A DNA stretch of 32,757 nt, taken from assembly GCF_902499135.1 (NCBI RefSeq), contig NZ_CABVPR010000067.1:1-32757 (forward strand), read 5' to 3'. Made by a program: the position numbers and the translations under genes. The DNA comes from Burkholderia dolosa. GTDB lineage: Bacteria; Pseudomonadota; Gammaproteobacteria; Burkholderiales; Burkholderiaceae. Positions within the stretch are counted from its first letter, which is position 1. The number at the start of each line of letters is the position of its first letter. The notes under the pieces are model-generated. The model was not told the DNA's origin and did not search any database. It was given only the letters and a program-made list of their open reading frames with translations. Positions 15,568-25,194 of this stretch are shown piece by piece.

Positions 15568-16320
15568 ATGTCTGAACCCACCCTCGGCGTCGCGCTCATC
15601 GCGCTCAACGCGTCCGCGCGGCTTGCGCAGTGCCTCGACGCGCTGACGTTCGCCGACGACGTCGTCGTGATCGACGGCGGCAGCACCGACGACACCGTCG
15701 CGATCGCACGCGCGCATGGCGCACGCGTGATCGTCGAGCGGGACTGGCCGGGCTTCGGCCCGCAAAAGAACCGCGCGCTCGATGCGCTTGCGACCGACTG
15801 GATCCTGTCGGTCGACACCGACGAAGTCGTCAGCCCGGAGCTCGCGCAGTCGATCCGCGACGCGATCCGCGCGCCGGCCGCCGACGTCTATGCGCTCGAC
15901 CGGCTGTCGAGTTTCTGCGGCCAATGGATTCGTCACAGCGGCTGGTATCCGGATTGGGTGCCGCGCCTGTTCCGGCGCGGCGCCGCGCGTTTCTCGGACG
16001 ATCTCGTCCACGAGCGCCTCGTGTTCGACACGCATGCGCAGCGCCTGACCGGCAAGCTGCTGCACTACTCGTACGAGGACTTCGAAACCGTCGTGCGCAA
16101 GCTCGACGCGTATTCGACCGCCGGCGCGCGCCAGCGCCGCGCGGCCGGCCAGCGCGGCGGCCTCGGCAAGGCGCTCGCGCGCGGCACATGGGCGTTCGTG
16201 CGCACGTACGTGCTGAGGCGCGGGTTCCTCGATGGGCGCGCCGGCTTCATGATCGCCGTGTTCAATGCGGAGACGGTCTACTACCGTTTCCTGAAGCTCG
16301 GCCACGAGCCGGCCCGCTGA
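15568..16320 (+). CDS. waaE: LPS core glycosyltransferase, WaaE/KdtX type (GT2)
   Basis: This 250-residue protein is a family-2 glycosyltransferase with a GT-A fold and acts on the cytoplasmic face of the inner membrane. It shows VALIALNASARLAQCLDAL, the nucleotide-sugar loop VVIDGGSTDDT (about 32-42), WPGFGPQKNRAL, and the metal-binding DTDE (about 83-86), then RHSGWYPDWVPRLFRR and HERL. This arrangement is typical of WaaE/KdtX, which in Klebsiella adds glucose to heptose I of the LPS inner core. The acceptor here is inferred. No Shine-Dalgarno sequence is evident. It heads a plus-strand core-LPS series with a second GT2 gene and waaL, and is divergent from msbA. Confidence 0.85.
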   Translation: MSEPTLGVALIALNASARLAQCLDALTFADDVVVIDGGSTDDTVAIARAHGARVIVERDWPGFGPQKNRALDALATDWILSVDTDEVVSPELAQSIRDAIRAPAADVYALDRLSSFCGQWIRHSGWYPDWVPRLFRRGAARFSDDLVHERLVFDTHAQRLTGKLLHYSYEDFETVVRKLDAYSTAGARQRRAAGQRGGLGKALARGTWAFVRTYVLRRGFLDGRAGFMIAVFNAETVYYRFLKLGHEPAR

Positions 16321-16360
16321 CCGCGCACCGCCGATGCGCGGCGGGCGCGCTGCCCGGCGT

Positions 16361-16366
16361 TACAAT
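16361..16366 (+). promoter_or_regulatory. Putative -10 before the second GT2 gene
   Basis: TACAAT in GGCGTTACAATGCCGG lies 82 bases before the ATG at 16449. It matches 5 of 6 positions, with no clear -35. It suggests the gene can be transcribed apart from waaE. Confidence 0.4.
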
Positions 16367-16448
16367 GCCGGCCTGCCGCACGCCATGCGCGCGCCCTGGC
16401 GGCCGCGCGTCGCGCCGCCCGCTACGACGACTACCGAATCGGACCGCC

Positions 16449-17291
16449 ATGTTCTCCATCATCATCCCGACCTGGAACAATCTGCCGTACCTCAAGCTCG
16501 TCGTCGACAGCCTGCGCCGCCACTCCGCGTACGCACACCAGATCATCGTGCACGTGAACGACGGTTCGGACGGCACGCTCGACTGGGTACGCAGCGAGGG
16601 CATCGAGCACACCGCGTCGCCGACCAACATCGGCATCTGTCACGCGGTGAATCTGGCGGCCGCACGCGCGACGCGCGACTACGTCGTCTACATGAACGAC
16701 GACATGTTCTGCTGCCCAGGCTGGGACGCCGCGCTCGTGCGCCACATCGAGCGGATGCCGACCGACCTCTTCATGCTGTCCGGCACGATGATCGAGCCGG
16801 TCGACACGCGCAATCCGTGCGTGGTCGTCAGCGATTTCGGCCGCGACGCCGAACACTTCGACGCGGCCGGTCTCGTCGCCGCCGCGCCGCGGCTCGCGCG
16901 GGCGGACTGGCTCGGCGCGACGTGGCCGCCGACGCTCGTGCACCGCGACTGGTGGAACCGCATCGGCGGCTACAGCAGCGAACTGTCGCCGGGGATGAGC
17001 AGCGACAACGACTTCTCGATGAAATTCTGGGATGCCGGCTGCCGGATCTTCATCGGCGTCGGCGACAGCCTCGTCTACCACTTCCAGCAAAAGAGCACGG
17101 GAAAGATCGTCAAGAACGACGGCCGCCGCCAGTTCCTCAACAAGTGGGGAATGACGCAGGCGACGTTCGACCGCTACTACCTGCACCGCGGCGAGCCGGC
17201 CGGCACGCGCGTCGTGCTCGAGACGCCCGCCGTCGAGGGGCGGCTCAAGCGCGCGCTGCTGCGCTCGCGGCTCAAGCGCGCGTTCGGCTGA
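16449..17291 (+). CDS. Glycosyltransferase family 2, LPS core locus
   Basis: This 280-residue GT-A glycosyltransferase starts MFSIIIPTWNNLPYLKLVVDSL and carries VNDGSDGTLDW (about 37-47), SPTNIGICHAVNLAA, and a metal-site candidate MNDDMF (about 81-86, an NDD variant of DxD). The acceptor-side SSDNDFSMKFWDAGC (about 180-194) has the ED/DND-type acidic cluster. A basic C-terminus (RLKRALLRSRLKRAFG) may bind the membrane. Between waaE and waaL it most likely adds an outer-core sugar. In B. cenocepacia a glycosyltransferase at this place has, as I recall, been named wabR, but I have not assigned the symbol. Sugar and linkage are unknown. Confidence 0.82.
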   Translation: MFSIIIPTWNNLPYLKLVVDSLRRHSAYAHQIIVHVNDGSDGTLDWVRSEGIEHTASPTNIGICHAVNLAAARATRDYVVYMNDDMFCCPGWDAALVRHIERMPTDLFMLSGTMIEPVDTRNPCVVVSDFGRDAEHFDAAGLVAAAPRLARADWLGATWPPTLVHRDWWNRIGGYSSELSPGMSSDNDFSMKFWDAGCRIFIGVGDSLVYHFQQKSTGKIVKNDGRRQFLNKWGMTQATFDRYYLHRGEPAGTRVVLETPAVEGRLKRALLRSRLKRAFG

Positions 17292-17332
17292 TCGAGCCCT
17301 CGAAACCGCGCGGACGCCGATCGCGCTTCGCG

Positions 17333-17338
17333 TATACT
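17333..17338 (+). promoter_or_regulatory. Putative -10 (TATACT) of waaL
   Basis: TATACT in CGCGTATACTGCG lies 86 bases before the waaL ATG. It is the same hexamer and context as before waaE. The -35 is not recognisable. Confidence 0.45.
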
Positions 17339-17423
17339 GCGCGGTTTGTCCCGGGCAGTCAGTCCGGCGCGCGGTGCTCGGCGCGCAGCCCGGATGCCGC
17401 CCTCGTCCACCCGACAGGTTCCG

Positions 17424-18704
17424 ATGCTTTCGTTTACCGCCCCCGCTACGCGCCGCCTGACCGCGGCCCGCGCATTCGCCGTCGTCGCGCTGTGCATGGT
17501 TCCCGTGTCGACCGCGCTGACCAATGTCTTCTGCGGGCTGTTCGCCGCGGCGCTGTTGATCTCGCCGGAATTCTGGCGCGATCTGCGCTCGCTCGTCACC
17601 GAACCCGCGTCGCTGGCTGCGCTGCTGATCCTCGCCGCGCTGGCTGCGAGCGTCGTCTATACGGTCGCGCCGCACGGCAAGGCATGGAACTGGGTGGCCA
17701 AGTACGACAAGCTGCTGCTGCTGCCCTTCGCGATGCTCGCGTTCCGCGATTCGAACTGGGCGCCGATCGTGCGGCGCTGCTGGTTCGGCACGCTGTGCGT
17801 GATCCTGCTGCTGTCGACCACCAACTACTTCGGATTGACGTCGATCGGGCCCGCGCATGGGACCGTGATGCCGCTTTCCCGCGCATGGGTGTTCAAGAAC
17901 CACATCGCGGCCGGCATGTTCGGCGCGCTGCTGTTCTATCAGGCGGCCGACCTCGCGCTGTCGGCCCGTACCACGCTGCCGCGTGCGCTGTATGCGGGCG
18001 TCGCCGCATGGTCGCTCGTCAACGTGTTCGTGATGCTGCAGGGACGTACGGGGCAGGTCATCGCGCTGCTGCTGATTCTCGTCGTGGCCGTGCGTTTCGT
18101 GCTGCTGCTGCGCCGGCAGTCGGCGCTGCGCGCGGGGCTCGCGGCCGGCGCGTTCGTGCTGGCCGGCATCGCGCTGGTCGTCGCCGCTTGCACGATCCAC
18201 GACGGGCGGCTCGTGAAGGTCGTATCGGAAGTGCAGCAGTATCGGCAAAGCGATGCGGCGACGTCCACCGGCCTGCGCCTCGAGTGGTACAAGAAGGGGC
18301 TCGAGCTGTACCGCACGCGCCCGGTGATCGGCTACGGCGCGGGCGGCCTCGAGTTCGAATTCCAGAAGCTCGCGGCCGGCAAGACCGCCGCCGAAGGACA
18401 GCTCACGTCGAACCCGCATAACGAATACATGCTGATGGCCGTCCAGCTCGGCACGGTCGGCGTGCTGCTGTTCGCGAACCTGATCGTGCAGATCGCGCGC
18501 GGCAGCCGCACGCTCGATCCGCGCTCCCGACATCTGCTGCTCGGATGGCTCGCGATCTTCGCGATCGGCAGCCTCGCGAACTCGCTGCTGCTCGATTTCG
18601 CCGAAGGACACTTGCTGGTGCTGCTCGCCGGTATCCTGCTCGGCTGCGGCAAGTCCAGCGAGACGCCGCCGCGCGAGACGTCGGCGATTCGGCGCAGCGT
18701 GTAA
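17424..18704 (+). CDS. waaL: O-antigen ligase WaaL
   Basis: This 426-residue polytopic inner-membrane protein has about 10-12 helices and a large periplasmic loop (about 270-335), the shape of the O-antigen ligase/Wzy_C family. Within the loop are RLEWYKKGLELY, PVIGYGAGGLEFEF and NPHNEYML. The His at about 332 matches the conserved ligase His. WaaL transfers O antigen from undecaprenyl diphosphate to core-lipid A on the periplasmic side. The ATG at 17424 is preferred because it begins just before the first helix and follows AGGT. An in-frame upstream extension is GC-rich and hydrophilic. The gene meets two minus-strand glycosyltransferase genes tail to tail. Confidence 0.88.
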   Translation: MLSFTAPATRRLTAARAFAVVALCMVPVSTALTNVFCGLFAAALLISPEFWRDLRSLVTEPASLAALLILAALAASVVYTVAPHGKAWNWVAKYDKLLLLPFAMLAFRDSNWAPIVRRCWFGTLCVILLLSTTNYFGLTSIGPAHGTVMPLSRAWVFKNHIAAGMFGALLFYQAADLALSARTTLPRALYAGVAAWSLVNVFVMLQGRTGQVIALLLILVVAVRFVLLLRRQSALRAGLAAGAFVLAGIALVVAACTIHDGRLVKVVSEVQQYRQSDAATSTGLRLEWYKKGLELYRTRPVIGYGAGGLEFEFQKLAAGKTAAEGQLTSNPHNEYMLMAVQLGTVGVLLFANLIVQIARGSRTLDPRSRHLLLGWLAIFAIGSLANSLLLDFAEGHLLVLLAGILLGCGKSSETPPRETSAIRRSV

Positions 18705-18713
18705 TACCGCATC

Positions 18714-18733
18714 GCGGCCGGCAACGCGGCCGC
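18714..18733. terminator. Hairpin between convergent waaL and GT9 genes
   Basis: GCGGCC (18714-18719) and GGCCGC (18728-18733) form a 6-bp stem within the 69-base gap between tail-to-tail genes. There is no T-run, so the role is inferred from position. Confidence 0.3.
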
Positions 18734-18773
18734 AATGCCGCCGCGTTCACCGGCAGCCCGCGCACCGAGCGCG

Positions 18774-19952
18774 TCAGTCGGAGCCGGACCGATGCAGACG
18801 CGACGTGTCGATCGCGATCGCTGTGGTGTCCGGCCGGCTCAGCCCCAGCATGTCGGCCGCCGCAGCCTTCACACGTTGCGTGCCGAGGTTCGTCAGGCAG
18901 TCGCTGCGGCTGTCGACATGGCGTTCGCAGCCCTCGTGTCGACACGGCACGCAATCGCCGTTGCCCTGAAGCAGCCAGACGTTACCGTGCCGCGCCGATC
19001 CACGCAGCGGCCACGGATTCTCCGTTGCAGGCCAGTGCTGCGGCCACGGCCCCCAACGTACCGGATCGGACGGACCGAACAACGCGATCGTATCGGTTCC
19101 CGTCGCGGCCGCGACGTGCGTGGCGCCGGTGTCGGGGCCGATGAACAACCGCGCGCGCCGCACGAGCTCGGCGCTCTCGCCGAACGTGAGGCGACCGACC
19201 AGATTCAGCACGTCGCCGCCGGCCTCCGCCGCCACCTGTTCCGCATACTCGCGCTCGCGGTCGGCAGGACCGCCGGACAGCGCAACCGCGAAGCCCTGCT
19301 CGCGCAGCCAGCGGACCATCTCGACCCAGCCGTCGAGCCGCCATTGCTTGTAGCGGAACATCGGATACGGATGGAGAACGACGAGCGGCTTGCCGTCGCG
19401 AATCGCCGGCGACTCGGCGAGCCAGCCGTCGAAGCGCGCGCGCCGTGCCGGATCGTTGCCGATGCCCGGCGCGACGACTTCCGAGACGGGCTCGATGCCG
19501 ATTGCCGAAGCGAGCGCAAGCGTGCTGACGACCGTGTGGGCGGTCTCGTGGTGATTGATCGCGATCCCGTTCAGCATCATGCGCGTCAGCCACGTGACGC
19601 GATTCGGATCGACGAGGCCGACCCGTCGACGCCCCGCGAACCAGCTGTAGAAGCGCGGCCGGTCCGAACTCAGCGCCGCGCACGCGAGATCGTAGCGGCG
19701 CCAGATCGACAGCGCGTCGCGCAGACGCTCGCGCAATCCCGCCCGTTGCGCGACGACAATCACGCGCCGCACGTCGGGATTGTGCTCGAGTACGCCCTCG
19801 GTGCCGCGAAATACGAGCATGTCGATCTCGGCGTCCGGCCAGTGCGCCTTCAGCGAGCGCACGAGCGGCGTCGTCAGCAGCACGTCGCCGATGCGGCGCG
19901 GCGCGGCGACGAGAATGGTTCTGGGCGGGCGGACAAGAGAAAACGGGGCCAC
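18774..19952 (-). CDS. Glycosyltransferase family 9 (heptosyltransferase-like)
   Basis: This GT-B protein of the heptosyltransferase family uses ADP-heptose in LPS core synthesis. Signatures are ILVAAPRRIGDVLLTTPLVRSLK near the start, the central GRRRVGL, the NDP-sugar site FIGPDTGATHVAAATGT with IALFGPSDPVRWGPW, and a C-terminal Cys cluster (CVPC, then two more Cys) as in WaaQ-like HepIII/IV transferases. The first in-frame codons are not ATG. GTG at 19952 (392 residues) follows GGAT, and TTG at 19991 would add 13 residues, so the start is uncertain. It follows the other GT9 gene on the same strand by about 138 bases. The naming wabO/wabP used in B. cenocepacia may apply, but I cannot assign it. 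Confidence 0.85.
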   Translation of the reverse strand: MAPFSLVRPPRTILVAAPRRIGDVLLTTPLVRSLKAHWPDAEIDMLVFRGTEGVLEHNPDVRRVIVVAQRAGLRERLRDALSIWRRYDLACAALSSDRPRFYSWFAGRRRVGLVDPNRVTWLTRMMLNGIAINHHETAHTVVSTLALASAIGIEPVSEVVAPGIGNDPARRARFDGWLAESPAIRDGKPLVVLHPYPMFRYKQWRLDGWVEMVRWLREQGFAVALSGGPADREREYAEQVAAEAGGDVLNLVGRLTFGESAELVRRARLFIGPDTGATHVAAATGTDTIALFGPSDPVRWGPWPQHWPATENPWPLRGSARHGNVWLLQGNGDCVPCRHEGCERHVDSRSDCLTNLGTQRVKAAAADMLGLSRPDTTAIAIDTSRLHRSGSD

Positions 19953-20090
19953 GTGAATCGATCCGTCTGGCGGGCTGGACAAGGCTGGCAATGTACAGGA
20001 TTTTGCTGCCGCCGGCGCGACAGGGCGCGGCGTGCGACTGCGCTCGTGCGCACAGCCTTACCCTGTTGCCGGTGCCGAAGGCCCGCGGCG

Positions 20091-21179
20091 TTATGAAGCG
20101 ATCGCGTCGACAGTCGGCGCCGTATGCGCGACGCCCGTGGCCGGCATCGCGTCGGCCGGCGGCACGCCGCGCGCGCCGGCTTGCGTCAGCAGATGACGTA
20201 CGGCGCGCTCGACCGCGTCGACGTCGATGGTGTCGACGACGGGGCCGGCCCGCAGAATCACGTGCGGCACGCCGAGCGGATGCCAGCGCAGATATTTCTC
20301 GGGACGATTCTCGAACAGCGCGGCGACCGGCACGCCGAGCGCCGACCCCAGATGCACCGGTGCGCTGTCAGCCGATACGATCGTGTCGAGCAGGCTCGCG
20401 GCCGCCATCAAATCCTCGACCGACGACGGGCTGACATGCCGCGCATCCACGTCGGGCCACGCATCGCGATCGTCCGCACGGGAAATCGCCGGATCGCGAA
20501 ACACGATCACGTCGGCGGACGCGGCGAGACGCGCGGCAAGCTCGCGCCAACGCGGCATCGGCCAGCGCCGCTCGGCGGCCTTGTTCGACACGAACAGTCC
20601 GACGCGCGGCCGGATGCGCGGCCCGAGCAGGCGATACCACGCCTCCTGGAGCCCGCGATCGGGATAGGCCGACAACGCGAGGCCGTCGATGTCGGTGCGG
20701 CCGAGCTCGGGAACGAGACGGAACCCGGACAACGCTTCGTGGCACATCGGCCGCGTCGCGACATGATCGGGATTGCGATCGTCGAATTCGGTATCGGCGT
20801 CGTGCCACCGGCAGTCCTTCACGCCGAGTTGCCGTGCGAACTGGATGCTGCTGCGGTGCATGCCGCCGTTCGGCACGACGACGAGGTCGAATCGCAGGCG
20901 GCGCAACTGCTGGACGAGGCGCAGCCGGTCTAACAATGCGCGTACTCGGCCCGGACGGTCGTTGCGCTCGCACTGGCGGCTATAAACGTACGTATGGATC
21001 GCGTCGACGTCCGGATTGCCGGCCAGCGCGGCCGCATTGTAGCGATTTGCGACCACATGCAGCTCCGCAGCCGGCCAGCGCGCTTTCAGTGCGCTGAGAA
21101 ATGCCGTCGTACACAGCATGTCGCCCAGAAAATCAATCCGGATCACCAGGATCCGCCCCGTCGGCTTCCCGTTCGCCAT
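20091..21179 (-). CDS. Glycosyltransferase family 9, second copy
   Basis: This 362-residue GT-B protein begins GRILVIRIDFLGDMLCTTAFLSALK, followed by PNGGMHRSS, VGLFVSNKAAERRWPMPRW (donor domain) and the heptose-site variant VSADSAPVHLGSALGVPVAALFE. It differs from the neighbouring GT9 protein in the donor loop (SADSAPVHL rather than GPDTGATHV), so the two are diverged paralogues rather than a recent duplication. The ATG at 21179 follows GGA by 8 bases. It likely adds a heptose or related sugar to the LPS outer core, but the exact acceptor is unknown. It leads a two-gene minus-strand unit that runs toward waaL. Confidence 0.84.
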   Translation of the reverse strand: MANGKPTGRILVIRIDFLGDMLCTTAFLSALKARWPAAELHVVANRYNAAALAGNPDVDAIHTYVYSRQCERNDRPGRVRALLDRLRLVQQLRRLRFDLVVVPNGGMHRSSIQFARQLGVKDCRWHDADTEFDDRNPDHVATRPMCHEALSGFRLVPELGRTDIDGLALSAYPDRGLQEAWYRLLGPRIRPRVGLFVSNKAAERRWPMPRWRELAARLAASADVIVFRDPAISRADDRDAWPDVDARHVSPSSVEDLMAAASLLDTIVSADSAPVHLGSALGVPVAALFENRPEKYLRWHPLGVPHVILRAGPVVDTIDVDAVERAVRHLLTQAGARGVPPADAMPATGVAHTAPTVDAIAS

Positions 21180-21309
21180 TGTTGTTTTCCGACTGTTCGT
21201 TATTTATCGTCGCGTACCGGCAGGGGCACGTTCGCCGTGACGGTCCGGTCGCACGCGGTCGCGCCGCGACGACTCGCGGCGTTCGCCGCGCCGCCGTCGC
21301 GCGCTGCGA

Positions 21310-21338
21310 ATTGTATAGCGGCCGGATGACGGCCCCAA
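21310..21338 (-). promoter_or_regulatory. Putative promoter for the GT9 pair
   Basis: On the minus strand, TTGGGG (21333-21338) lies 17 bases upstream of TACAAT (21310-21315, within TATACAAT). The -10 is good and the -35 weak (TTG conserved). It lies about 130 bases before the GT9 start at 21179, in the 247-base gap beyond the dnaE stop. Confidence 0.5.
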
Positions 21339-21426
21339 GCACCGGCGGCACGATAACGGGCCGCGGCACCGCGCGAGGGCGATACGACGGCCCGCCTATC
21401 GCGACGCTCGCTTGTCCGGCGCGCGG

Positions 21427-24400
21427 TCAATACGCGATTTCGACGGTACTGCCGCCGAAGGTCGCACGCAGCTCCGCGAGCAACGCATCGCTCGGCTTCA
21501 CGCGCCACGCATCGCCCAGCCGCATCTCGCCCTGCGCGCGTGCGTTGCTGTAGTGGATCTGCACCGCGAGCCCGTTCGGCAACGGCGCCTGCTGGCGACG
21601 GCCGCCGTCGCGTCCGCCGCCGCGCGGCGCCGGCGCGTCCATCGCGTGCGCCGCGGCAGGGTCGTGCTTCGACACGTGCGGCTCGAGCACGCGGCGCAGC
21701 ACCGCCGCGTCCGCGTTACCGTTCATCGTCAGCCGCACCGCCTGCGCGTAGCGGCTGCGCGCGCGTTCGAGATCCATCACGGTGTCGGCGGTAAAGCGGA
21801 TGCCGCCCGTGAATGCGTCGTTGCGCGCCTGGCCCTGCACGATCAGCAGCTCGTCTTCCTTGAACAGCGCCTTGTTGGCCTCGAACTGCTCGTTGAAAAT
21901 CGTGATCTCGCACTGGCCGGTGCCGTCGTCGAGCAGCGCGATCAGCATCTTGCCGCGCTGAGTCATCTGCGTACGCAGCGACGCGATGATCCCGGCGACG
22001 AGCTTGTCGCGCCCTTCCTTCAGATCGCCGATCTTCTGGCGCACGAAGCGGCGCACCTCGTCGCGATACGCGTCGAACAGGTGACCGGACAGATAGAAGC
22101 CGAGCGCGCCCTTCTCCTCCTGCAGACGCCGCTTGTCGTCCCACGCCGGCTCGTCGACGAGCGCGTGCGCGTGCGGCGACTCCGCGCCCATGTCGAACAG
22201 GCCGGCCTGCAGTGCGTTCGCTTCGGCCTGATCGGCCGCCTCCATCGCGAGCGGCACCGACGCGAGCAGTTGCGCGCGGTTCGCGTTCAGCGAATCGAAC
22301 GCGCCCGCGCGGATCAGCGCTTCGATCGTGCGGCGATTGACGATGCGGCGGTCGATCCGCTCGCAGAAATCGAACAGATCGGTGAACGGCTTTTCGTCGC
22401 GCGCGCGCAGGATTTCCTCGATCGCGTTCTGGCCGCTGCCCTTCACGGCGCCGAGGCCGTAGCGGATCGTGCGCGAACGCTTGCCGTCGGCTTCGGCGAC
22501 CGGCTCGAACCGGTAATGCGAAAGGTTGATGTCCGGCGGCAGCACGACGAGGTTGTTCGCGATGCAATCGTCGAACAGGATCTTCACCTTGTCGGTGTCG
22601 TCCATCGCGAGCGTCATGTTGGCCGCCATGAATTCGGCCGGATGATGCGCCTTCAGCCACGCGGTGTAGTACGCGAGCAGCGCATACGCGGCCGCGTGCG
22701 ACTTGTTGAAGCCGTAGCCCGCGAACTTCTCCATCAGGTCGAAGATCTCGTCGGACTTCTCGCGCGACAGCCCGTTCTTCGCCGCGCCCTCGGCGAAGAT
22801 CTCGCGGTGCTTGGCCATCTCCTCGGGCTTCTTCTTGCCCATCGCGCGACGCAGCAAGTCCGCGCCGCCGAGCGAGTAGCCGCCGATGATCTGCGCCATC
22901 TGCATCACCTGCTCCTGATAGACCATGATTCCGTAGGTCTCTTTCAGGACGGGTTCGACGCGCGGATCCGGATAATCGACCTTCTCGCGCCCGTGCTTGC
23001 GCGCGCAGAAGCTCGGGATCAGATCCATCGGGCCCGGACGGTACAACGACACGAGCGCGATGATGTCCTCGAAGCGGTCGGGCTGCGCATCCTTCAGCAT
23101 CCCCTGCATCCCGCGGCTTTCCAACTGGAACACGGCAACCGTGTTCGCCTTCTTCAGGATCTGGAACGATGCCGGATCGTCGAGCGGCACCTGCGACAGC
23201 GACCAGTCGGCCTTCGACGGATCGAGACGGCGGATGTAGCGCTCGGCCCAGTCGAGGATCGTCAGCGTCGTGAGGCCGAGAAAGTCGAACTTCACGAGGC
23301 CGACGGCTTCGACGTCGTCCTTGTCGTACTGGCTGACGACGCCGCCGTCGTCGCCCTGCGTGTACAGCGGGCAGAAGTCGGTCAGCTTGCCCGGCGCGAT
23401 CAGCACGCCGCCCGCGTGCATCCCGACGTTGCGCGTGAGGCCCTCGACGCGCTGCGCAAGGTCGAGCAGCTGATGGACTTCGTCCTCGTTGTCGTAGCGC
23501 TCCTGCAGCTGCGGCTCTTCCTTCATCGCGTCGGCGATCGTCACGTGCTTGCCGGGCTTGAACGGAATCAGCTTCGCGACGCCGTCGGTGAACATGTAGC
23601 CGAGATCGAGCACGCGCCCGATGTCGCGCACGGCCGCCTTCGCGGCCATCGTGCCGAACGTGGCGATCTGCGACACGGCGTCCGCGCCGTACTTCTCCTT
23701 CACGTACTGGATCACGCGGTCGCGGCCGTGCTGGCAGAAGTCGATGTCGAAGTCGGGCATCGACACGCGTTCCGGATTCAGGAAGCGCTCGAACAGCAGG
23801 TTGTAGCGCAGCGGATCGAGATCGGTGATGCCGAGCGCGTACGCGACCAGCGAACCGGCGCCCGAGCCGCGGCCCGGCCCGACCGGCACGCCGTTGTTCT
23901 TCGCCCAGTTGATGAAGTCCGCAACGATCAGGAAGTAGCCGGGAAAGCCCATCTTCGTGATGGTCCCGCACTCGAATTCGAGCCGCTTGTAGTACGTGTC
24001 GCGCTGCGCGTCGCGTTCGGCTTCGTCCGGATACAGCTGCGCGAGGCGCTTCTCGAGCCCTTCGCGCGACAGCTGAACGAGATAGTCGTCGAGCGACATG
24101 CCGTCCGGCGTCGGGAACAGCGGCAGCTTCGGCTTGCCGAGCTCGAGCTTCAGATTGCAGCGCTTCGCGATCTCGACCGTGTTCGCGATCGCGGACGGCA
24201 GATCCGCGAACAGCGCGACCATCTCGTCCTGCGTGCGGAAGTACTGCTCGGTCGTGAAGCGCTTCTGGCGCCGCGGGTTCGCGAGGATGTCGCCTTCGGA
24301 AATGCACACGCGCGCCTCGTGCGCGGTGAAGTCGTCCGCAGTCATGAACTGCGTCGGATGCGTCGCGACGACCGGCAGCCTCAGCGACGCGGCGAGCGAC

Positions 24401-24960
24401 GCCGCCTGCTGGATATACGCCTCGGCGCCCGGCTGACCGTAACGCTGCAGCTCGATGTAGAAGCCGCCCGGAAATACCTTCGCCCAGCGCTCGGCGTGGC
24501 GGCGCGCAGCCTCCTCGTTGCCCGCCGCGAGCGCGAGCCCGATGTCGCCCTGCTGCGCGCCCGACAGCGCGAGCAGCCCCTGCGACAGTTCTCCTTCGAG
24601 CCAGCTCGCGTCGAGCTCGGCGCGGCCGCGATACTGGTTCGTCAGCCATGCCTTCGACAGCAGTTCGCACAGGTTCAGGTAGCCGCGCTTGTCCTTGACG
24701 AGCAGCAGCAGCCGCGACGGCTTGTCGCGGTCGTCCGGATTGGCGATCCAGACGTCGCACCCGGCGATCGGCTTGATGCCTTTGCCGCGGGCTTCCTGAT
24801 AGAAACGAACGAGGCCGAACGCGTTGCCGAGATCGGTGAGGGCGAGCGCGCCCTGGCCGTCTGCGGCCGCCGCCTTGACGATGTCGTCGAGACGCACGAT
24901 GCCGTCGGCAATCGAGAATTCGGAGTGAACGCGAAGATGGACGAAGCGGGGATCTGACAT
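21427..24960 (-). CDS. dnaE: DNA polymerase III subunit alpha
   Basis: This is the replicative polymerase core subunit of 1177 residues (E. coli 1160). In order: the PHP domain ([17 protein letters not shown] near the start), the palm with catalytic acidic residues in PDFDIDFC (about 402-409), [21 protein letters not shown] upstream of it, the fingers and thumb including [21 protein letters not shown], a helix-hairpin-helix region, the beta-clamp motif QAGLF (about 916-920), and an OB-fold domain ([20 protein letters not shown]). The ATG at 24960 begins the conserved start. An open frame runs far upstream but is the shadow of trhO. No Shine-Dalgarno sequence precedes the ATG. It is divergent from trhO. 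Confidence 0.98.
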   Translation of the reverse strand: MSDPRFVHLRVHSEFSIADGIVRLDDIVKAAAADGQGALALTDLGNAFGLVRFYQEARGKGIKPIAGCDVWIANPDDRDKPSRLLLLVKDKRGYLNLCELLSKAWLTNQYRGRAELDASWLEGELSQGLLALSGAQQGDIGLALAAGNEEAARRHAERWAKVFPGGFYIELQRYGQPGAEAYIQQAASLAASLRLPVVATHPTQFMTADDFTAHEARVCISEGDILANPRRQKRFTTEQYFRTQDEMVALFADLPSAIANTVEIAKRCNLKLELGKPKLPLFPTPDGMSLDDYLVQLSREGLEKRLAQLYPDEAERDAQRDTYYKRLEFECGTITKMGFPGYFLIVADFINWAKNNGVPVGPGRGSGAGSLVAYALGITDLDPLRYNLLFERFLNPERVSMPDFDIDFCQHGRDRVIQYVKEKYGADAVSQIATFGTMAAKAAVRDIGRVLDLGYMFTDGVAKLIPFKPGKHVTIADAMKEEPQLQERYDNEDEVHQLLDLAQRVEGLTRNVGMHAGGVLIAPGKLTDFCPLYTQGDDGGVVSQYDKDDVEAVGLVKFDFLGLTTLTILDWAERYIRRLDPSKADWSLSQVPLDDPASFQILKKANTVAVFQLESRGMQGMLKDAQPDRFEDIIALVSLYRPGPMDLIPSFCARKHGREKVDYPDPRVEPVLKETYGIMVYQEQVMQMAQIIGGYSLGGADLLRRAMGKKKPEEMAKHREIFAEGAAKNGLSREKSDEIFDLMEKFAGYGFNKSHAAAYALLAYYTAWLKAHHPAEFMAANMTLAMDDTDKVKILFDDCIANNLVVLPPDINLSHYRFEPVAEADGKRSRTIRYGLGAVKGSGQNAIEEILRARDEKPFTDLFDFCERIDRRIVNRRTIEALIRAGAFDSLNANRAQLLASVPLAMEAADQAEANALQAGLFDMGAESPHAHALVDEPAWDDKRRLQEEKGALGFYLSGHLFDAYRDEVRRFVRQKIGDLKEGRDKLVAGIIASLRTQMTQRGKMLIALLDDGTGQCEITIFNEQFEANKALFKEDELLIVQGQARNDAFTGGIRFTADTVMDLERARSRYAQAVRLTMNGNADAAVLRRVLEPHVSKHDPAAAHAMDAPAPRGGGRDGGRRQQAPLPNGLAVQIHYSNARAQGEMRLGDAWRVKPSDALLAELRATFGGSTVEIAY

Positions 24961-24967
24961 GGGCGCT

Positions 24968-24973
24968 ATTGTA
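24968..24973 (-). promoter_or_regulatory. dnaE -10 very close to the start codon
   Basis: TACAAT on the minus strand ends 7 bases before the dnaE ATG (24960), in GGCTACAATAGCGCCC. If used, transcription would begin at or beside the A of the ATG, giving a leaderless mRNA. No -35 consensus is seen. Confidence 0.4.
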
Positions 24974-25092
24974 GCCGCGTCGCCGCGCGGGCTGCCCAAA
25001 AAATCCCCGCGTTGGCCGTCCGGCCGATGCATGCGGCGCGACGACGCGCGCTCGGCCGAACGGCCAGGTGTCGATGCGCACACGGTTTGCGG

Positions 25093-25100
25093 GATAATAC
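25093..25100 (+). promoter_or_regulatory. Putative -10 of trhO
   Basis: GATAATAC (GATAAT or TAATAC as hexamer) lies about 95 bases before the trhO start at 25195. The -35 is not recognisable. The divergent dnaE start is 130 bases away. Confidence 0.4.
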
Positions 25101-25194
25101 GGGTTTTCGAATCATCGCCCCGGTTTCGCACCCTTTTTTGCGGAGCCGCCGTGCGCCGGCCGCACGGACGCGGCCGTTTTTCCGTCGGACCATC

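Noticed and set aside
21180-21426. Search for a small gene or tRNA between dnaE and the GT9 gene
   Set aside because: No frame has a Shine-Dalgarno start and protein-like composition, and no cloverleaf was seen. The region holds the probable GT9 promoter.
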